Translations under genes and position numbers: made by a program
The notes under the pieces: generated by a model
What the model saw: the letters and a program-made list of their open reading frames with translations, nothing else
Databases searched by the model: none
Told to the model about the DNA's origin: nothing
Assembly: GCF_039729195.1 (NCBI RefSeq)
Contig: NZ_CP155796.1
Location: forward strand, 5,456,001 to 5,520,000
Source of the DNA: Mycobacterium sp. DL
GTDB taxonomy: Bacteria > Actinomycetota > Actinomycetes > Mycobacteriales > Mycobacteriaceae
DNA: 64,000 bases
Direction of reading: 5' to 3'
Shown here: piece after piece, positions 44,427 through 55,097 of the stretch
Position numbering within the stretch: position 1 is the first letter of the stretch
Layout of the letters: each line of letters opens with the position of its first letter

Positions 44427-45167
44427 GTGGCTGAGTATCGACTGCAGGATCTGGCGCGGGTGTCCGGTGTCAGCGCCCGCAACATCCGCGCCTACCGGGA
44501 ACGGGGGTTGCTCGACCCTCCCCGGCGAGTGGGGCGGTCCGCTCTCTACGACGACTACCACCTGTCCCAGCTCAACACGATCAGCGAACTGCTCGCCAAG
44601 GGCTTCACCTCGACGCACATAGCGGAGTTCTTCACCAGCATGCGCCAGGGCTCCGACCTTGCGGACATCCTGGGGTTGCAGCGGGCCATGCTGGGTCCCC
44701 GCACAAATGCGACCGATGACCGGGGGAAGCCGTTTGCGCTCGCCCCGGATTCTGAGGAGGCGCGCAAGCTGGTCCGCTACGGCTTGGCCGAGATCGTGGG
44801 CGGCAGGTTGGTGATCGTCGACGGCACCGCGGGTGACGCCTTGACCGGTTCAGCGGATCGGGTGAAGTACATCCGTGCGCTGCTGCAGTTCATCGAGGCG
44901 ACCGATGATGCGCTCGACGATCTGGCGAGGGCCTATGTGACGAGCCTGACGGAATCGCAGCACATGCGCGTCAGAACCAACTACCTGTCCAGGCACGACG
45001 AAACCGACGAGTTGCGGCAAGTCGTCCAGAATCACCGGGCGCTCGGGGAGAAGGCACTGCTAGCCCGCTTCGACAAGGCTGTTCGACGATTCATGATGAC
45101 CTCCGCGGCCGATTCCCCCGCCGGCCTACTGTTGGACGGAGCATGGGAGACCAAGAAGGCCGAGTGA
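44427..45167 (+). CDS. MerR-family transcriptional regulator
   Basis: A 246-residue regulator. The N-terminal MerR helix-turn-helix is YRLQDLARVSGVSARNIRAY followed by RERGLLDPPRR and YDDYHLSQL, at residues 3-53. The C-terminal domain is long (about 170 residues) and helical and lacks the metal-binding Cys of MerR sensors, so a small organic ligand is likely. GTG 44427 is chosen by domain alignment; longer in-frame versions have no homology-like sequence. It is divergent from the MFS transporter and may control it. Confidence 0.82.
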   Translation: MAEYRLQDLARVSGVSARNIRAYRERGLLDPPRRVGRSALYDDYHLSQLNTISELLAKGFTSTHIAEFFTSMRQGSDLADILGLQRAMLGPRTNATDDRGKPFALAPDSEEARKLVRYGLAEIVGGRLVIVDGTAGDALTGSADRVKYIRALLQFIEATDDALDDLARAYVTSLTESQHMRVRTNYLSRHDETDELRQVVQNHRALGEKALLARFDKAVRRFMMTSAADSPAGLLLDGAWETKKAE

Positions 45168-45403
45168 ATCGCTGCGCACCTCCACCGGGTGGAGGCCGAC
45201 AGGCTCACAATGGCCGGCGTCGGCTTCGATGCCACCGGTCCTCACACCGAATTTCGGCCAGTTCGACTGAATCTACTGACAAGTAAGTTTGCACAGCAAA
45301 CCTGGACACATCGCGAAAACACCTGTCAAGACACTCGCGGTCGAGTTGTCGACTCAGCGGTGCCCCGAGAACCGCGTGTTGCGAACGCAAATTATCAGAT
45401 AAC

Positions 45404-45521
45404 GATTGCGTAACAATACTGCCTTGATCAGCAGTTCTTGCTTACTCGACCGTAACCACCTGCATGCAGGACATTTGTCCCGCGAGACTTTGAGTCCTCG
45501 GGAGGCGGACGTTACGCAATC
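45404..45521. promoter_or_regulatory. fas upstream region with long-range inverted repeat
   Basis: The 631-bp region 45168-45798 before fas has no supported gene. GATTGCGTAAC (45404-45414) and GTTACGCAATC (45511-45521) are exact complements, 96 bases apart. A local dyad GTTTGC-ACA-GCAAAC lies at 45287-45301. Mycobacterial fas promoters are activated by the TetR-type FasR at inverted repeats; these are candidate sites. The start GTG 45799 has GAGGGA about 12 bases upstream. Confidence 0.45.
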
Positions 45522-45798
45522 TCTGTTACCCGCGCGTAGAACTCGCCAGTAACCATTCCGGTAGCCACAATGGAGCAGTCTCTTATGACACTCTTAGTAC
45601 GGCTGGAGAGTCCACCGCAGACCCTGAGAAATGCATCGGAGTGTCAGAACTCCCGACGGCATCTCAGGTCGCGGACGAGACCAGCCGGATTCGACGCCGA
45701 ATCGCAATGGCCCCACCCGGGAGTGCAGGCCAGCACCCACGACAGCCCACCACGAGCGATACGCGCGAAACCGCGACCATTGAGGGAGACAACACCAC

Positions 45799-48700
45799 GT
45801 GACGATCCACGACCAGCACCGTGCCACCACTGCCGGAGACAACGGCTCCGAGAAGAACGAGGTCTTCGAACCTCTGATCGGGGCGCATGCTCTCGTCGAT
45901 CGACTGCATTCCGGCGAGCCGTATGCGGTCGCGTTCGGCGGTCAGGGTGGTTCCTGGCTGGAGAACCTCGAGGAGCTCGTCAACTCGGCAGGTATCGAAT
46001 CCGAGATCACCGCGCTGGTCGGTGAGGCCGAGCTGCTGCTGGAACCGTTGGCACGGGAACTGGTCGTGGTCCGTCCGATCGGCTTCGAACCGATGAAGTG
46101 GATCCGCGCGCTGGCCGCCGACGAGCCGCTGCCCGCCGTCAAGGACCTCACCACCGCCGCGATCTCGGGTCCGGGCATCCTGCTCACCCAGATGGCCGCC
46201 ATGCGCGCGCTCAAGCGCCAGGGCCTCGACCTCACCGGTCACCCGCCGGTGGCGATCGCCGGCCACTCGCAGGGCGTCACAGCCGTCGAGTCGCTCAAGG
46301 CCGGAGGAGCCCGCGACGTCGAGCTGCTCGCCATCGGACAGCTGATCGGCGCGGCGGGATCGCTGGTCTCGCGTCGCTGCGGAATGGTGGGCCGCGGCGA
46401 CAAATCGCCCATGGTGTCGGTGACCAACGTCGACCCCGCCCGGATGGCCGAGCTCCTCGACGAGTTCGCCCAGGACGTTCGCACCGTGCTTCCGCCCGCG
46501 CTGTCGATCCGCAACGGAAGACGTTCGGTGGTCATCACCGGCACACCCGAGCAGCTGGCCCGTTTCGAGCTCTACTGCGAGAAGATCACCGAGAAAGAGG
46601 AAGCCGAGCGCAAGAACAAATTGCGCGGCGGCGCGGTCTTCCGCCCGGTATTCAGCCAGCTCAATGTCGAGGTGGGGTTCCACACGCCGCGGCTGGCCAG
46701 TGGTGTCGATCTGGTCAACGAGTGGGCATCGCGCACCGGTTTGGATGCGGAGCTGACCCGCCAACTGACCGAGGTGATCTTCGTCAAGCCGGTCGACTGG
46801 GTCGCCGAGGTGGAGGGCCTCGCCGCGGCGGGCGCCAAGTGGATCATCGACCTGGGTCCAAGCGACACCGTGACACGGCTGACCGCACCCGTGATCCGAG
46901 GACTCGGAATCGGCATCGTGCCCGCCGCCACCCGCGCGGGCCAGCGCAGCCTGTTCACCGTCGGCGCCGCACCTGCCGTTGCACCCGCATGGTCGAGCTA
47001 CGCGCCCACGGCGATCACCCTGCCCGACGGTTCGGTCAAGGCATCGACGAAGTTCACGCGCCTCACCGGCCGGTCGCCGATCCTGCTCGCGGGCATGACC
47101 CCCACGACCGTCGACGCCAAGATCGTCGCCGCGGCGGCCAACGCCGGACACTGGTCCGAGCTGGCCGGCGGCGGGCAGGTCACCGAGGAGATCTTCGATG
47201 CGCGCATTGCTGAGCTCACCCAGCTGCTCGAACCGGGCCGCGCCATCCAGTTCAACTCGTTGTTCCTCGATCCCTACCTGTGGAAGCTGCAGGTCGGCGG
47301 TAAGCGCCTGGTACAGAAGGCCCGGCAGTCGGGTGCACCGATCGATGGTGTGGTCGTCACGGCGGGCATCCCGGACCTCGAAGAGGCTGTGGACCTGATC
47401 GAGGAGCTCTACACCGTCGGCATCACCAGCGTGGTGTTCAAACCGGGCACCGTCGACCAGATCAAGTCCGTCATCAAGATCGCGGTCGAGGTACCCAACA
47501 GGGACGTCATCGTCCACATCGAAGGTGGCCGCGCCGGTGGGCACCACTCGTGGGAAGACCTCGACGACCTGCTCCTGGCGACCTACGGCGAGCTGCGCAA
47601 GTACACCAACGTCACGATCTGCGTCGGCGGCGGCATCGGTACCCCCGAGCGGGCGGCCGAGTACCTGTCCGGCGAGTGGGCGAAGAGGTACGGGTTCCCC
47701 GCCATGCCGGTTGACGGCATCCTGGTGGGCACCGCCGCAATGGCCACCAAAGAGGCGACGACGTCGCCCGCGGTCAAGCAGCTCCTCGTCGAGACGTCCG
47801 GCACCGACACCTGGGTCGGGGCAGGCAGGGCCATCAACGGTATGGCCAGCGGGCGCAGTCAGCTCGGCGCCGACATCCACGAGATCGACAACACTGCGTC
47901 GCGTTGCGGCCGCCTGCTCGACGAGGTCGCCGGCGACGCCGACGCCGTGGCCGAGCGCCGCGACGAGATCATCGCCGCGATGGCCGCCACCGCGAAGCCG
48001 TACTTCGGCGACATCGGTGACATGACCTACCTGACGTGGTTGCAGCGCTACATCGAGCTGGCCATCGGCGACGGTGACACCACCGCCGACACCGCCGCGC
48101 CCGGCAGCCCGTGGCTCGCCGACACCTGGCGGGAACGCTTCGAGGAGATGCTCAAGCGCACCGAGTCGCGGCTGCACGAGAAGGACTTCGGCCCGATCGA
48201 GTCCCTCTTCGATGCGAGCCCGGAAGGCCAAGCGCTGCTTGATAATCCGGACCAGGCCATCGCCGCCCTGCTGAACCGTTACGCAGATGCGGGGACCGTC
48301 AAGCTGCACCCTGCGGATGTGCCGTTCTTCGTGACGCTGTGCAAGAAGCCGGGCAAGCCGGTCAACTTCGTGCCGGTCGTCGACAAGGACGTGCGGCGCT
48401 GGTGGCGCAGCGACTCGCTGTGGCAGGCCCACGACGCGCGCTACAGCGCCGACCAGGTGTGCATCATCCCGGGCACCGAGGCCGTCGCAGGCATCACCCG
48501 GGTCGACGAGCCCGTCGGCGAACTGCTGGACCGCTTCGAGCAGGCGATCGTCGATCGGGTGCTGGCCGCCGGCGCCGAGCCGGTCGCCGTGGTCTCGCGC
48601 CGCCAGGCGCGCGCCGACGTCACCGGTCCGCTCGCCGTCGTGCTCGATTCCCCTGACGTCCTCTGGGCGGGTCGCACCGCGATCAACCCGGTGCACCGCA

Positions 48701-51700
48701 TCGGTGAGCCGAGCGAGTGGCAGGTCAACGACGTGCCCGGAAAGCCCAGCGCGACGCATCCGGGCACCGGTGCCCGGCTGGAGTTGGCAGGGGAGGGCTT
48801 CGTCACGCTGAGCGTCCCGCTGTCCGACATCTGGATCAACATCCGGTTCACGCTGCCGTCGTGCACGGTCGACGGCGGCATGCCCATCGTCAGCGTCGAG
48901 GACGCGTCCGCGGCGATGCGCTCGGTGCTGGCCATCGCCGCCGGTGCTGACGGTCCGGATTCGCTTCCGCCAGTGGACAACAACGTTGCATCGGTGTCCG
49001 TCGAATGGGATCCGGAGAAGGTCGCCGATCATACCGGTGTCACGGCCACGTTCGGCGCGCCTCTGGCGCCCGGTCTCACGCTGGTGCCGGACGCCCTCGT
49101 CGGGTTGTGCTGGCCCGCAGTGTTCTCGGCTATCGGTTCGGCTCTGACCGACGACGGTTTCCCCGTCGTCGAGGGTCTGCTGAGCCTGGTGCACCTCGAT
49201 CACGCGGCTCATCTTCTGCAGAAGATGCCCGCGGAGAAGTCCCAATTGTCGGTCACCGCAACTGCTCTGGCGGCAACGGACACTGAGGTCGGACGTGTGG
49301 TCCCCGTCAGCGTCTCGATCGCCGACTCCGAGGGCGGCGTTCTGGCCACTCTGGAAGAGCGCTTTGCGATCCGCGGCCGCACCGGTCCGGTGGAACTGAG
49401 CGATCCGCCGCGCGCCGGCGGAGCCATCACCGACAACGCCACCGACACCCCGCGCCGTAGGCGCCGTGACGTCCAGATGACCGCACCGGTCGACATGAGC
49501 GCGTTCGCGGTCGTCTCCGGCGATCACAACCCGATCCACACGGACCGGGCGGCCGCGCTGCTGGCCGGTCTGAAAACGCCGATCGTGCACGGCATGTGGC
49601 TCTCGGCGGCGGCGCAGCACGCGGTCACCGCCACCGACGGCCGCGCCACCCCGCCGGCCCGCCTGGTCGGCTGGACCTCCCGGTTCCTCGGCATGGTGCT
49701 ACCCGGGGACGAGATCGAGTTCCGGGTCGACCGCGTCGGCATCGATCGTGGTGCCGAGATCATCGAGGTCACCGCGAAGGTCGACCACGAACTCGTGATG
49801 GCCGCGACCGCCCAGTTGGCCGCCCCGAAGACCGTCTACGCGTTCCCGGGTCAGGGCATTCAGTCCAAGGGCATGGGAATGGACGTGCGTGCCCGGTCCA
49901 AGGCCGCACGCAAAGTCTGGGACTCGGCCGACAAGTTCACCCGCGAGACGCTCGGCTTCTCGGTGCTGCACGTGGTGCGGGACAACCCGACCAGCCTGAT
50001 CGCCTCCGGGGTTCATTACCACCACCCCGAGGGCGTGCTCTACCTGACGCAGTTCACCCAGGTGGCGATGGCGACAGTGGCCGCGGCCCAGGTCGCCGAG
50101 ATGCGCGAGCAGGGCGCCTTCGTCGAGGACGCCATGGCGTGCGGCCACTCGGTGGGTGAGTACACCGCGCTCGCGTGTGTCAGCAACGTCTACCAGCTCG
50201 AGGCGCTTCTCGAGGTGGTGTTCCACCGCGGGTCGAAGATGCACGACATCGTGCCCCGTGACGCCCATGGGCGTTCGAACTACCGTCTGGCAGCCATCCG
50301 GCCGTCGCAGATCGATCTCGACGACGACGACGTTCCCGCGTTCATCGACGAGATCTCCGAGCGCACAGGTGAATTCCTGCAGATCGTGAACTACAACCTG
50401 CGCGGTTCGCAGTACGCGATCGCCGGTACGGTCCGTGGTCTCGAAGAGCTGGAGGAGGAGGTCGAGCGGCGCCGTGAGATCAGCGGCGGCAAGCGGTCCT
50501 TCATCCTGGTGCCCGGTATCGACGTGCCGTTCCACTCGTCGGTGCTGCGGGTCGGTGTCGCCGACTTCCGGCGCGCGCTCGAACGGGTGATGCCCCGCGA
50601 TGCGGATCCGGCGCTGCTGGTCGGGCGCTACATTCCCAACCTCGTGCCCCGGCCCTTCACTCTGGACCGCGATTTCATCGAGGAGATCCGGGACCTGGTG
50701 CCCGCCGAGCCTCTCGACGAGATCCTCGCCGACTACGACACGTGGCGCAACGAGCGGCCGCGCGAGCTGTGCCGCAAGATCGTCATCGAGCTTCTGGCCT
50801 GGCAGTTCGCCAGCCCGGTTCGCTGGATCGAGACCCAGGATCTGCTCTTCATCGAGGAGGCCGCAGGCGGGCTGGGTGTGGAACGGTTCGTGGAGATCGG
50901 CGTCAAGAATGCGCCGACCGTCGCGGGCCTTGCCACCAACACCCTGAAATTGCCGGAGTACTCGCACAACACCACCGAGGTGCTCAACGCCGAACGTGAC
51001 GCCGCGGTGCTGTTCGCCACGGACACGGACCCCGAGCCCGACGACGAGGACGTCGCGACACCGGCGGCCGAGGCCGCTCCGTCGCAGGCCGCTCCGGCCG
51101 AGGCGGCACCTGCCGCGCCGGCGCCGGCGCCGGCGGCCGCCCCCTCGGGCGGTCCGCGGCCCGACGATCTCGGGTACGACGCGTCGGACGCCACGATGGC
51201 GCTGATCGCGCTCTCCGCCAAGATCCGCATCGATCAGATCGAGTCGCTGGACTCCATCGAGTCCATCACCGACGGTGCGTCGTCACGGCGCAACCAGATG
51301 CTGGTCGACCTCGGGTCTGAGCTCAACCTTGGCGCCATCGACGGTGCCGCGGAAGCAGATCTGGCTGGTCTGAAGACCCAGGTGACCAAGCTGGCCCGGA
51401 CGTACAAGCCCTTCGGCCCGGTGCTCTCCGATGCGATCAACGATCAGCTGCGCACCGTCTTCGGGCCGTCCGGCAAGCGTCCCGCCTACATCACCGAGCG
51501 GGTCAAGAAGACCTGGGAACTCGGCGACGGCTGGGCCAAGCATGTGACCGTCGAGGTCGCGTTGGGCACCCGTGAGGGATCCAGCGTGCGCGGTGGTGCA
51601 CTCGGCGGTCTGCACGACGGCGCGTTGGGGGACGCCGCCAGTGTCGACAAGGTGATCGACGCCGCGGTGTCCGCAGTGGGTGCGCGTCGCGGTGTGCCGG

Positions 51701-54700
51701 TGTCGCTGCCGTCCGCCGGCGGTGCCGCTGGTGGAGTCGTGGACTCCGCTGCTCTGGGCGAGTTCGCCGAGCAGGTCACCGGACCCGACGGTGTGCTCGC
51801 CACGGCGGCGCGGGCGATCCTCGATCAGCTGGGACACGGTCCCGCCGTCGTCACCCCGGAGCCGTCCGCGGACGCGGAGCTCATCGACCTGGTCACCGCC
51901 GAACTCGGTTCGGACTGGCCCCGCCTGGTCGCCCCGGCGTTCGACAGCCGCAAGGCGGTGCTGTTCGACGACCGCTGGGCCAGTGCGCGTGAGGATCTTG
52001 CCAAGATCTGGTTGATGTCCGAAGACGACATCGAGGCCGATTGGGCTCACCTGTCGGAGCGCTTCGAAGGGGCCGGACACGTCGTCGGCACCCAGGCGAC
52101 CTACTGGCAGGGCAAGGCGCTGGCTGCGGGACTGAACATCCACGCCTCGCTCTACGCCCGCGCCGCTGCCGGTGCGGAGAACCCGGGCAAGGGTCGCTAC
52201 ACCGAAGAGGTCGCCGTCGTGACCGGCGCCTCGAAGGGATCGATCGCGGCGTCGGTGGTGGCACAACTGCTCGACGGTGGTGCGACCGTCATCGCGACGA
52301 CGTCCAAGCTCGACGACAGCAGGCTCGGGTTCTACCGCAGCCTCTACCGCGACCACGCCCGCTTCGGCGCGCAGTTGTGGGTGCTGCCGGCGAACATGGC
52401 CTCCTACAACGACATCGACGCGTTGGCCGAGTGGGTCGGGACCGAGCAGTCCGAGAGCCTCGGGCCGAAATCGATCCACCTCAAGGACGCCCTCACGCCG
52501 ACGCTGCTGTTCCCGTTCGCGGCGCCGCGAGTTGGCGGCGATCTGTCCGACGCCGGGTCACGCTCCGAGATGGAGATGAAGGTGCTGCTGTGGGCCGTGC
52601 AGCGGCTCATCGCCGGCCTGTCCCACATCGGCGCCGACCGCGACATCGCGGCACGCCTGCACGTGGTGCTGCCGGGCTCCCCGAACCGCGGCATGTTCGG
52701 CGGTGACGGCGCCTACGGCGAGTCGAAGTCCGCACTCGACGCCGTCGTGTCCCGGTGGAAGGCCGAGACCTCGTGGGCGCAGCGAGTCAGCCTGGCGCAC
52801 GCGTTGATCGGCTGGACCCGCGGCACCGGCTTGATGGGACACAACGACGCCATCGTCGACGGGGTCGAGGAAGCCGGCGTGACCACCTACTCCACCGAGC
52901 AGATGGCAAGCATGCTGCTGGCCCTGTGCGACGTCGAGACGAAGGTTGCGGCTGCGCGGGAACCTGTGCAGGCCGACCTGACCGGCGGACTGGCCGAGGT
53001 CGATCTGGATCTGTCCGCCCTGGCCGCCAAGGCGCGTGAGCAAGCGGTGGCAGGCCCGGTCGACGCCGATGCCGAGGAGGAGGCCGCGGATCATCTGATC
53101 GCGGCACTGCCCTCGCCGCCGCGGCCCGCCGTCGCGGCGCCGCCGCCGGAGTGGGCCGACCTCGATGTCGACCCCGCCGATCTGGTGGTCATCGTCGGCG
53201 GTGCCGAACTCGGCCCGTACGGATCGTCGCGGACCCGCTTCGAGATGGAGGTCGACAACGAACTGTCGGCAGCCGGTGTTCTCGAGCTCGCCTGGACGAC
53301 CGGTCTGATCAAGTGGGAGGACGATCCCAAACCAGGCTGGTACGACACCGAATCCGGTGACCTCGTCGAGGAGTCGGATCTGGTCGAGCGCTACCACGAT
53401 GTGGTCGTCGAACGTGTCGGCATCCGTGAGTTCGTCGGTGATGCGGCGATCGATCCGGATCACTCTGCGCCGCTGCTGGTGTCGGTGTTCCTGGACAAGG
53501 ACTTCTCCTTCGTGGTGTCGTCCGAGGCCGATGCGCGTGCGTTCGTCGAGTTCGATCCCGAGCACACGGTCATCAGCCCGGTGCCCGATAGCGCCGACTG
53601 GACGGTCATCCGCAAGGCGGGCACCGAGATCCGGGTGCCGCGCAAGACCAAGCTGTCCCGCACGGTCGGCGCGCAGATCCCGACCGGATTCGACCCGCAG
53701 GTCTGGGGCATCACCCCGGACATGGCGAACTCGATCGACCGGGTGGCGTTGTGGAACCTCGTCGCAACCGTCGACGCGTTCCTCTCTGCCGGCTTCTCGC
53801 CGACAGAGCTGATGCGCTGGGTGCACCCAAGCCTGGTCGCCAGTACGCAGGGCACCGGCATGGGCGGGCTGAGCTCGATGCAGACCATGTTCCACGGCAA
53901 CCTGCTGGACAAGAACAAGCCGAACGACATCCTGCAGGAGACGCTGCCGAACGTTGTTGCCGCGCATGTGATCCAGAGTTACGTGGGCAGCTACGGATCG
54001 ATGATCCACCCGGTCGGGGCATGTGCTACCGCGGCAGTCTCGCTCGAGGAAGGTGTCGACAAGATCCGGCTCGGCAAGGCCGAACTCGTCGTCACCGGCG
54101 GTTACGACGACCTGACATTGGAAGCCGTCATCGGCTTCGGTGATATGGCCGCCACCGCCGACACCGAGGTGATGCGCGCCAAGGGCATCAGCGATTCGCG
54201 GTTCTCCCGCGCCAACGACCGTCGCCGGCTCGGCTTCGTCGAGGCGCAGGGCGGCGGCACGATCCTGCTGGCCCGGGGCGACCTGGCCGTCAGGATGGGC
54301 CTGCCGGTGCTGGCGGTCGTCGCCTACGCGCAGTCCTACGGCGACGGTGTGCACACCTCGATCCCCGCTCCGGGGCTCGGTGCTCTGGGTGCTGGTCGCG
54401 GTGGCAGGGAATCGGTGCTGGCCAAATCGCTCAACAGGCTGGGCGTGGGAGCTGACGACATCGCCGTCATCTCCAAGCACGACACCTCCACGCTGGCCAA
54501 CGACCCCAATGAGCAGGAGCTGCACGAGCGGCTGGCCGACTCGCTGGGTCGTTCTGACGGCGCCCCGTTGTTCATCGTCAGCCAGAAGAGCCTCACCGGG
54601 CACGCCAAGGGCGGCGCGGCGGTCTTCCAGATGATGGGTCTGTGCCAGATCCTGCGCGACGGCGTCATCCCGCCGAACCGCAGCCTGGACTGTGTCGACG

Positions 54701-55068
54701 AGGAACTCTCGACGTCGGCGCACTTCGTGTGGCCGCGCGAGACGCTGCGACTGGGGGACAAGTACCCGCTGAAGGCCGGTCTGGTGACCAGCCTGGGCTT
54801 CGGTCACGTCTCGGGGCTGGTGGCCCTGGTGCATCCGCAGGCGTTCTTGGCCTCCCTGAGCGCCGAGCAGCGTGACGAGTACTCGGCTCGGGCGCTGGAG
54901 CGGAGCCTGGCCGGCCAGCGCCGGCTCGCCTCGGCGATCGCCGGCGGCAAGCCGATGTACGAGCGACCCGACGGACGCCGGTTCGACCACGACCATCCGG
55001 AGAAGGCGCAGGAGGCGGCCATGCTGCTCGATGCGGCATCGCGACTCGGCGTGGACGGCGAGTACTAG
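45799..55068 (+). CDS. fas: Type I fatty acid synthase
   Basis: A 3089-residue multifunctional synthase making C16-C26 acyl-CoAs, which feed membrane lipids and FAS-II/mycolate synthesis. Domain order is the mycobacterial one: acetyltransferase (GHSQG, Ser157), enoyl reductase (ILLAGMTPTTVDAKI, about residue 430), dehydratase hot-dog (GDHNPIH, 1241-1247), malonyl/palmitoyl transferase (FPGQG at 1349; GHSVG, Ser1451), a Pro/Ala linker, acyl carrier (pantetheine Ser1828 in DGASS), ketoreductase (VTGASKGS, 2141) and ketosynthase (Cys2742, His2894, His2935). Length matches mycobacterial FAS-I (about 3070). It is followed by acpS, which activates the carrier domain. Confidence 0.99.
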   Translation: MTIHDQHRATTAGDNGSEKNEVFEPLIGAHALVDRLHSGEPYAVAFGGQGGSWLENLEELVNSAGIESEITALVGEAELLLEPLARELVVVRPIGFEPMKWIRALAADEPLPAVKDLTTAAISGPGILLTQMAAMRALKRQGLDLTGHPPVAIAGHSQGVTAVESLKAGGARDVELLAIGQLIGAAGSLVSRRCGMVGRGDKSPMVSVTNVDPARMAELLDEFAQDVRTVLPPALSIRNGRRSVVITGTPEQLARFELYCEKITEKEEAERKNKLRGGAVFRPVFSQLNVEVGFHTPRLASGVDLVNEWASRTGLDAELTRQLTEVIFVKPVDWVAEVEGLAAAGAKWIIDLGPSDTVTRLTAPVIRGLGIGIVPAATRAGQRSLFTVGAAPAVAPAWSSYAPTAITLPDGSVKASTKFTRLTGRSPILLAGMTPTTVDAKIVAAAANAGHWSELAGGGQVTEEIFDARIAELTQLLEPGRAIQFNSLFLDPYLWKLQVGGKRLVQKARQSGAPIDGVVVTAGIPDLEEAVDLIEELYTVGITSVVFKPGTVDQIKSVIKIAVEVPNRDVIVHIEGGRAGGHHSWEDLDDLLLATYGELRKYTNVTICVGGGIGTPERAAEYLSGEWAKRYGFPAMPVDGILVGTAAMATKEATTSPAVKQLLVETSGTDTWVGAGRAINGMASGRSQLGADIHEIDNTASRCGRLLDEVAGDADAVAERRDEIIAAMAATAKPYFGDIGDMTYLTWLQRYIELAIGDGDTTADTAAPGSPWLADTWRERFEEMLKRTESRLHEKDFGPIESLFDASPEGQALLDNPDQAIAALLNRYADAGTVKLHPADVPFFVTLCKKPGKPVNFVPVVDKDVRRWWRSDSLWQAHDARYSADQVCIIPGTEAVAGITRVDEPVGELLDRFEQAIVDRVLAAGAEPVAVVSRRQARADVTGPLAVVLDSPDVLWAGRTAINPVHRIGEPSEWQVNDVPGKPSATHPGTGARLELAGEGFVTLSVPLSDIWINIRFTLPSCTVDGGMPIVSVEDASAAMRSVLAIAAGADGPDSLPPVDNNVASVSVEWDPEKVADHTGVTATFGAPLAPGLTLVPDALVGLCWPAVFSAIGSALTDDGFPVVEGLLSLVHLDHAAHLLQKMPAEKSQLSVTATALAATDTEVGRVVPVSVSIADSEGGVLATLEERFAIRGRTGPVELSDPPRAGGAITDNATDTPRRRRRDVQMTAPVDMSAFAVVSGDHNPIHTDRAAALLAGLKTPIVHGMWLSAAAQHAVTATDGRATPPARLVGWTSRFLGMVLPGDEIEFRVDRVGIDRGAEIIEVTAKVDHELVMAATAQLAAPKTVYAFPGQGIQSKGMGMDVRARSKAARKVWDSADKFTRETLGFSVLHVVRDNPTSLIASGVHYHHPEGVLYLTQFTQVAMATVAAAQVAEMREQGAFVEDAMACGHSVGEYTALACVSNVYQLEALLEVVFHRGSKMHDIVPRDAHGRSNYRLAAIRPSQIDLDDDDVPAFIDEISERTGEFLQIVNYNLRGSQYAIAGTVRGLEELEEEVERRREISGGKRSFILVPGIDVPFHSSVLRVGVADFRRALERVMPRDADPALLVGRYIPNLVPRPFTLDRDFIEEIRDLVPAEPLDEILADYDTWRNERPRELCRKIVIELLAWQFASPVRWIETQDLLFIEEAAGGLGVERFVEIGVKNAPTVAGLATNTLKLPEYSHNTTEVLNAERDAAVLFATDTDPEPDDEDVATPAAEAAPSQAAPAEAAPAAPAPAPAAAPSGGPRPDDLGYDASDATMALIALSAKIRIDQIESLDSIESITDGASSRRNQMLVDLGSELNLGAIDGAAEADLAGLKTQVTKLARTYKPFGPVLSDAINDQLRTVFGPSGKRPAYITERVKKTWELGDGWAKHVTVEVALGTREGSSVRGGALGGLHDGALGDAASVDKVIDAAVSAVGARRGVPVSLPSAGGAAGGVVDSAALGEFAEQVTGPDGVLATAARAILDQLGHGPAVVTPEPSADAELIDLVTAELGSDWPRLVAPAFDSRKAVLFDDRWASAREDLAKIWLMSEDDIEADWAHLSERFEGAGHVVGTQATYWQGKALAAGLNIHASLYARAAAGAENPGKGRYTEEVAVVTGASKGSIAASVVAQLLDGGATVIATTSKLDDSRLGFYRSLYRDHARFGAQLWVLPANMASYNDIDALAEWVGTEQSESLGPKSIHLKDALTPTLLFPFAAPRVGGDLSDAGSRSEMEMKVLLWAVQRLIAGLSHIGADRDIAARLHVVLPGSPNRGMFGGDGAYGESKSALDAVVSRWKAETSWAQRVSLAHALIGWTRGTGLMGHNDAIVDGVEEAGVTTYSTEQMASMLLALCDVETKVAAAREPVQADLTGGLAEVDLDLSALAAKAREQAVAGPVDADAEEEAADHLIAALPSPPRPAVAAPPPEWADLDVDPADLVVIVGGAELGPYGSSRTRFEMEVDNELSAAGVLELAWTTGLIKWEDDPKPGWYDTESGDLVEESDLVERYHDVVVERVGIREFVGDAAIDPDHSAPLLVSVFLDKDFSFVVSSEADARAFVEFDPEHTVISPVPDSADWTVIRKAGTEIRVPRKTKLSRTVGAQIPTGFDPQVWGITPDMANSIDRVALWNLVATVDAFLSAGFSPTELMRWVHPSLVASTQGTGMGGLSSMQTMFHGNLLDKNKPNDILQETLPNVVAAHVIQSYVGSYGSMIHPVGACATAAVSLEEGVDKIRLGKAELVVTGGYDDLTLEAVIGFGDMAATADTEVMRAKGISDSRFSRANDRRRLGFVEAQGGGTILLARGDLAVRMGLPVLAVVAYAQSYGDGVHTSIPAPGLGALGAGRGGRESVLAKSLNRLGVGADDIAVISKHDTSTLANDPNEQELHERLADSLGRSDGAPLFIVSQKSLTGHAKGGAAVFQMMGLCQILRDGVIPPNRSLDCVDEELSTSAHFVWPRETLRLGDKYPLKAGLVTSLGFGHVSGLVALVHPQAFLASLSAEQRDEYSARALERSLAGQRRLASAIAGGKPMYERPDGRRFDHDHPEKAQEAAMLLDAASRLGVDGEY

Positions 55069-55097
55069 CGTCGACGAGTGAGATAGCGTGCTGCGGT

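Noticed and set aside
45189..45413. Short + strand ORF upstream of fas
   Set aside because: No ribosome site, no ordered composition, and it covers probable promoter elements.
45664..49620. 1318-codon open frame antisense to fas
   Set aside because: It is the reverse shadow of fas in GC-rich DNA; the product is Arg/Gly/Asp-biased with no domain and no ribosome site, while the + strand encodes a fully conserved synthase.
52558..54996. 812-codon open frame antisense to the 3' part of fas
   Set aside because: Same GC-driven shadow; composition is low-complexity and no family features are visible.
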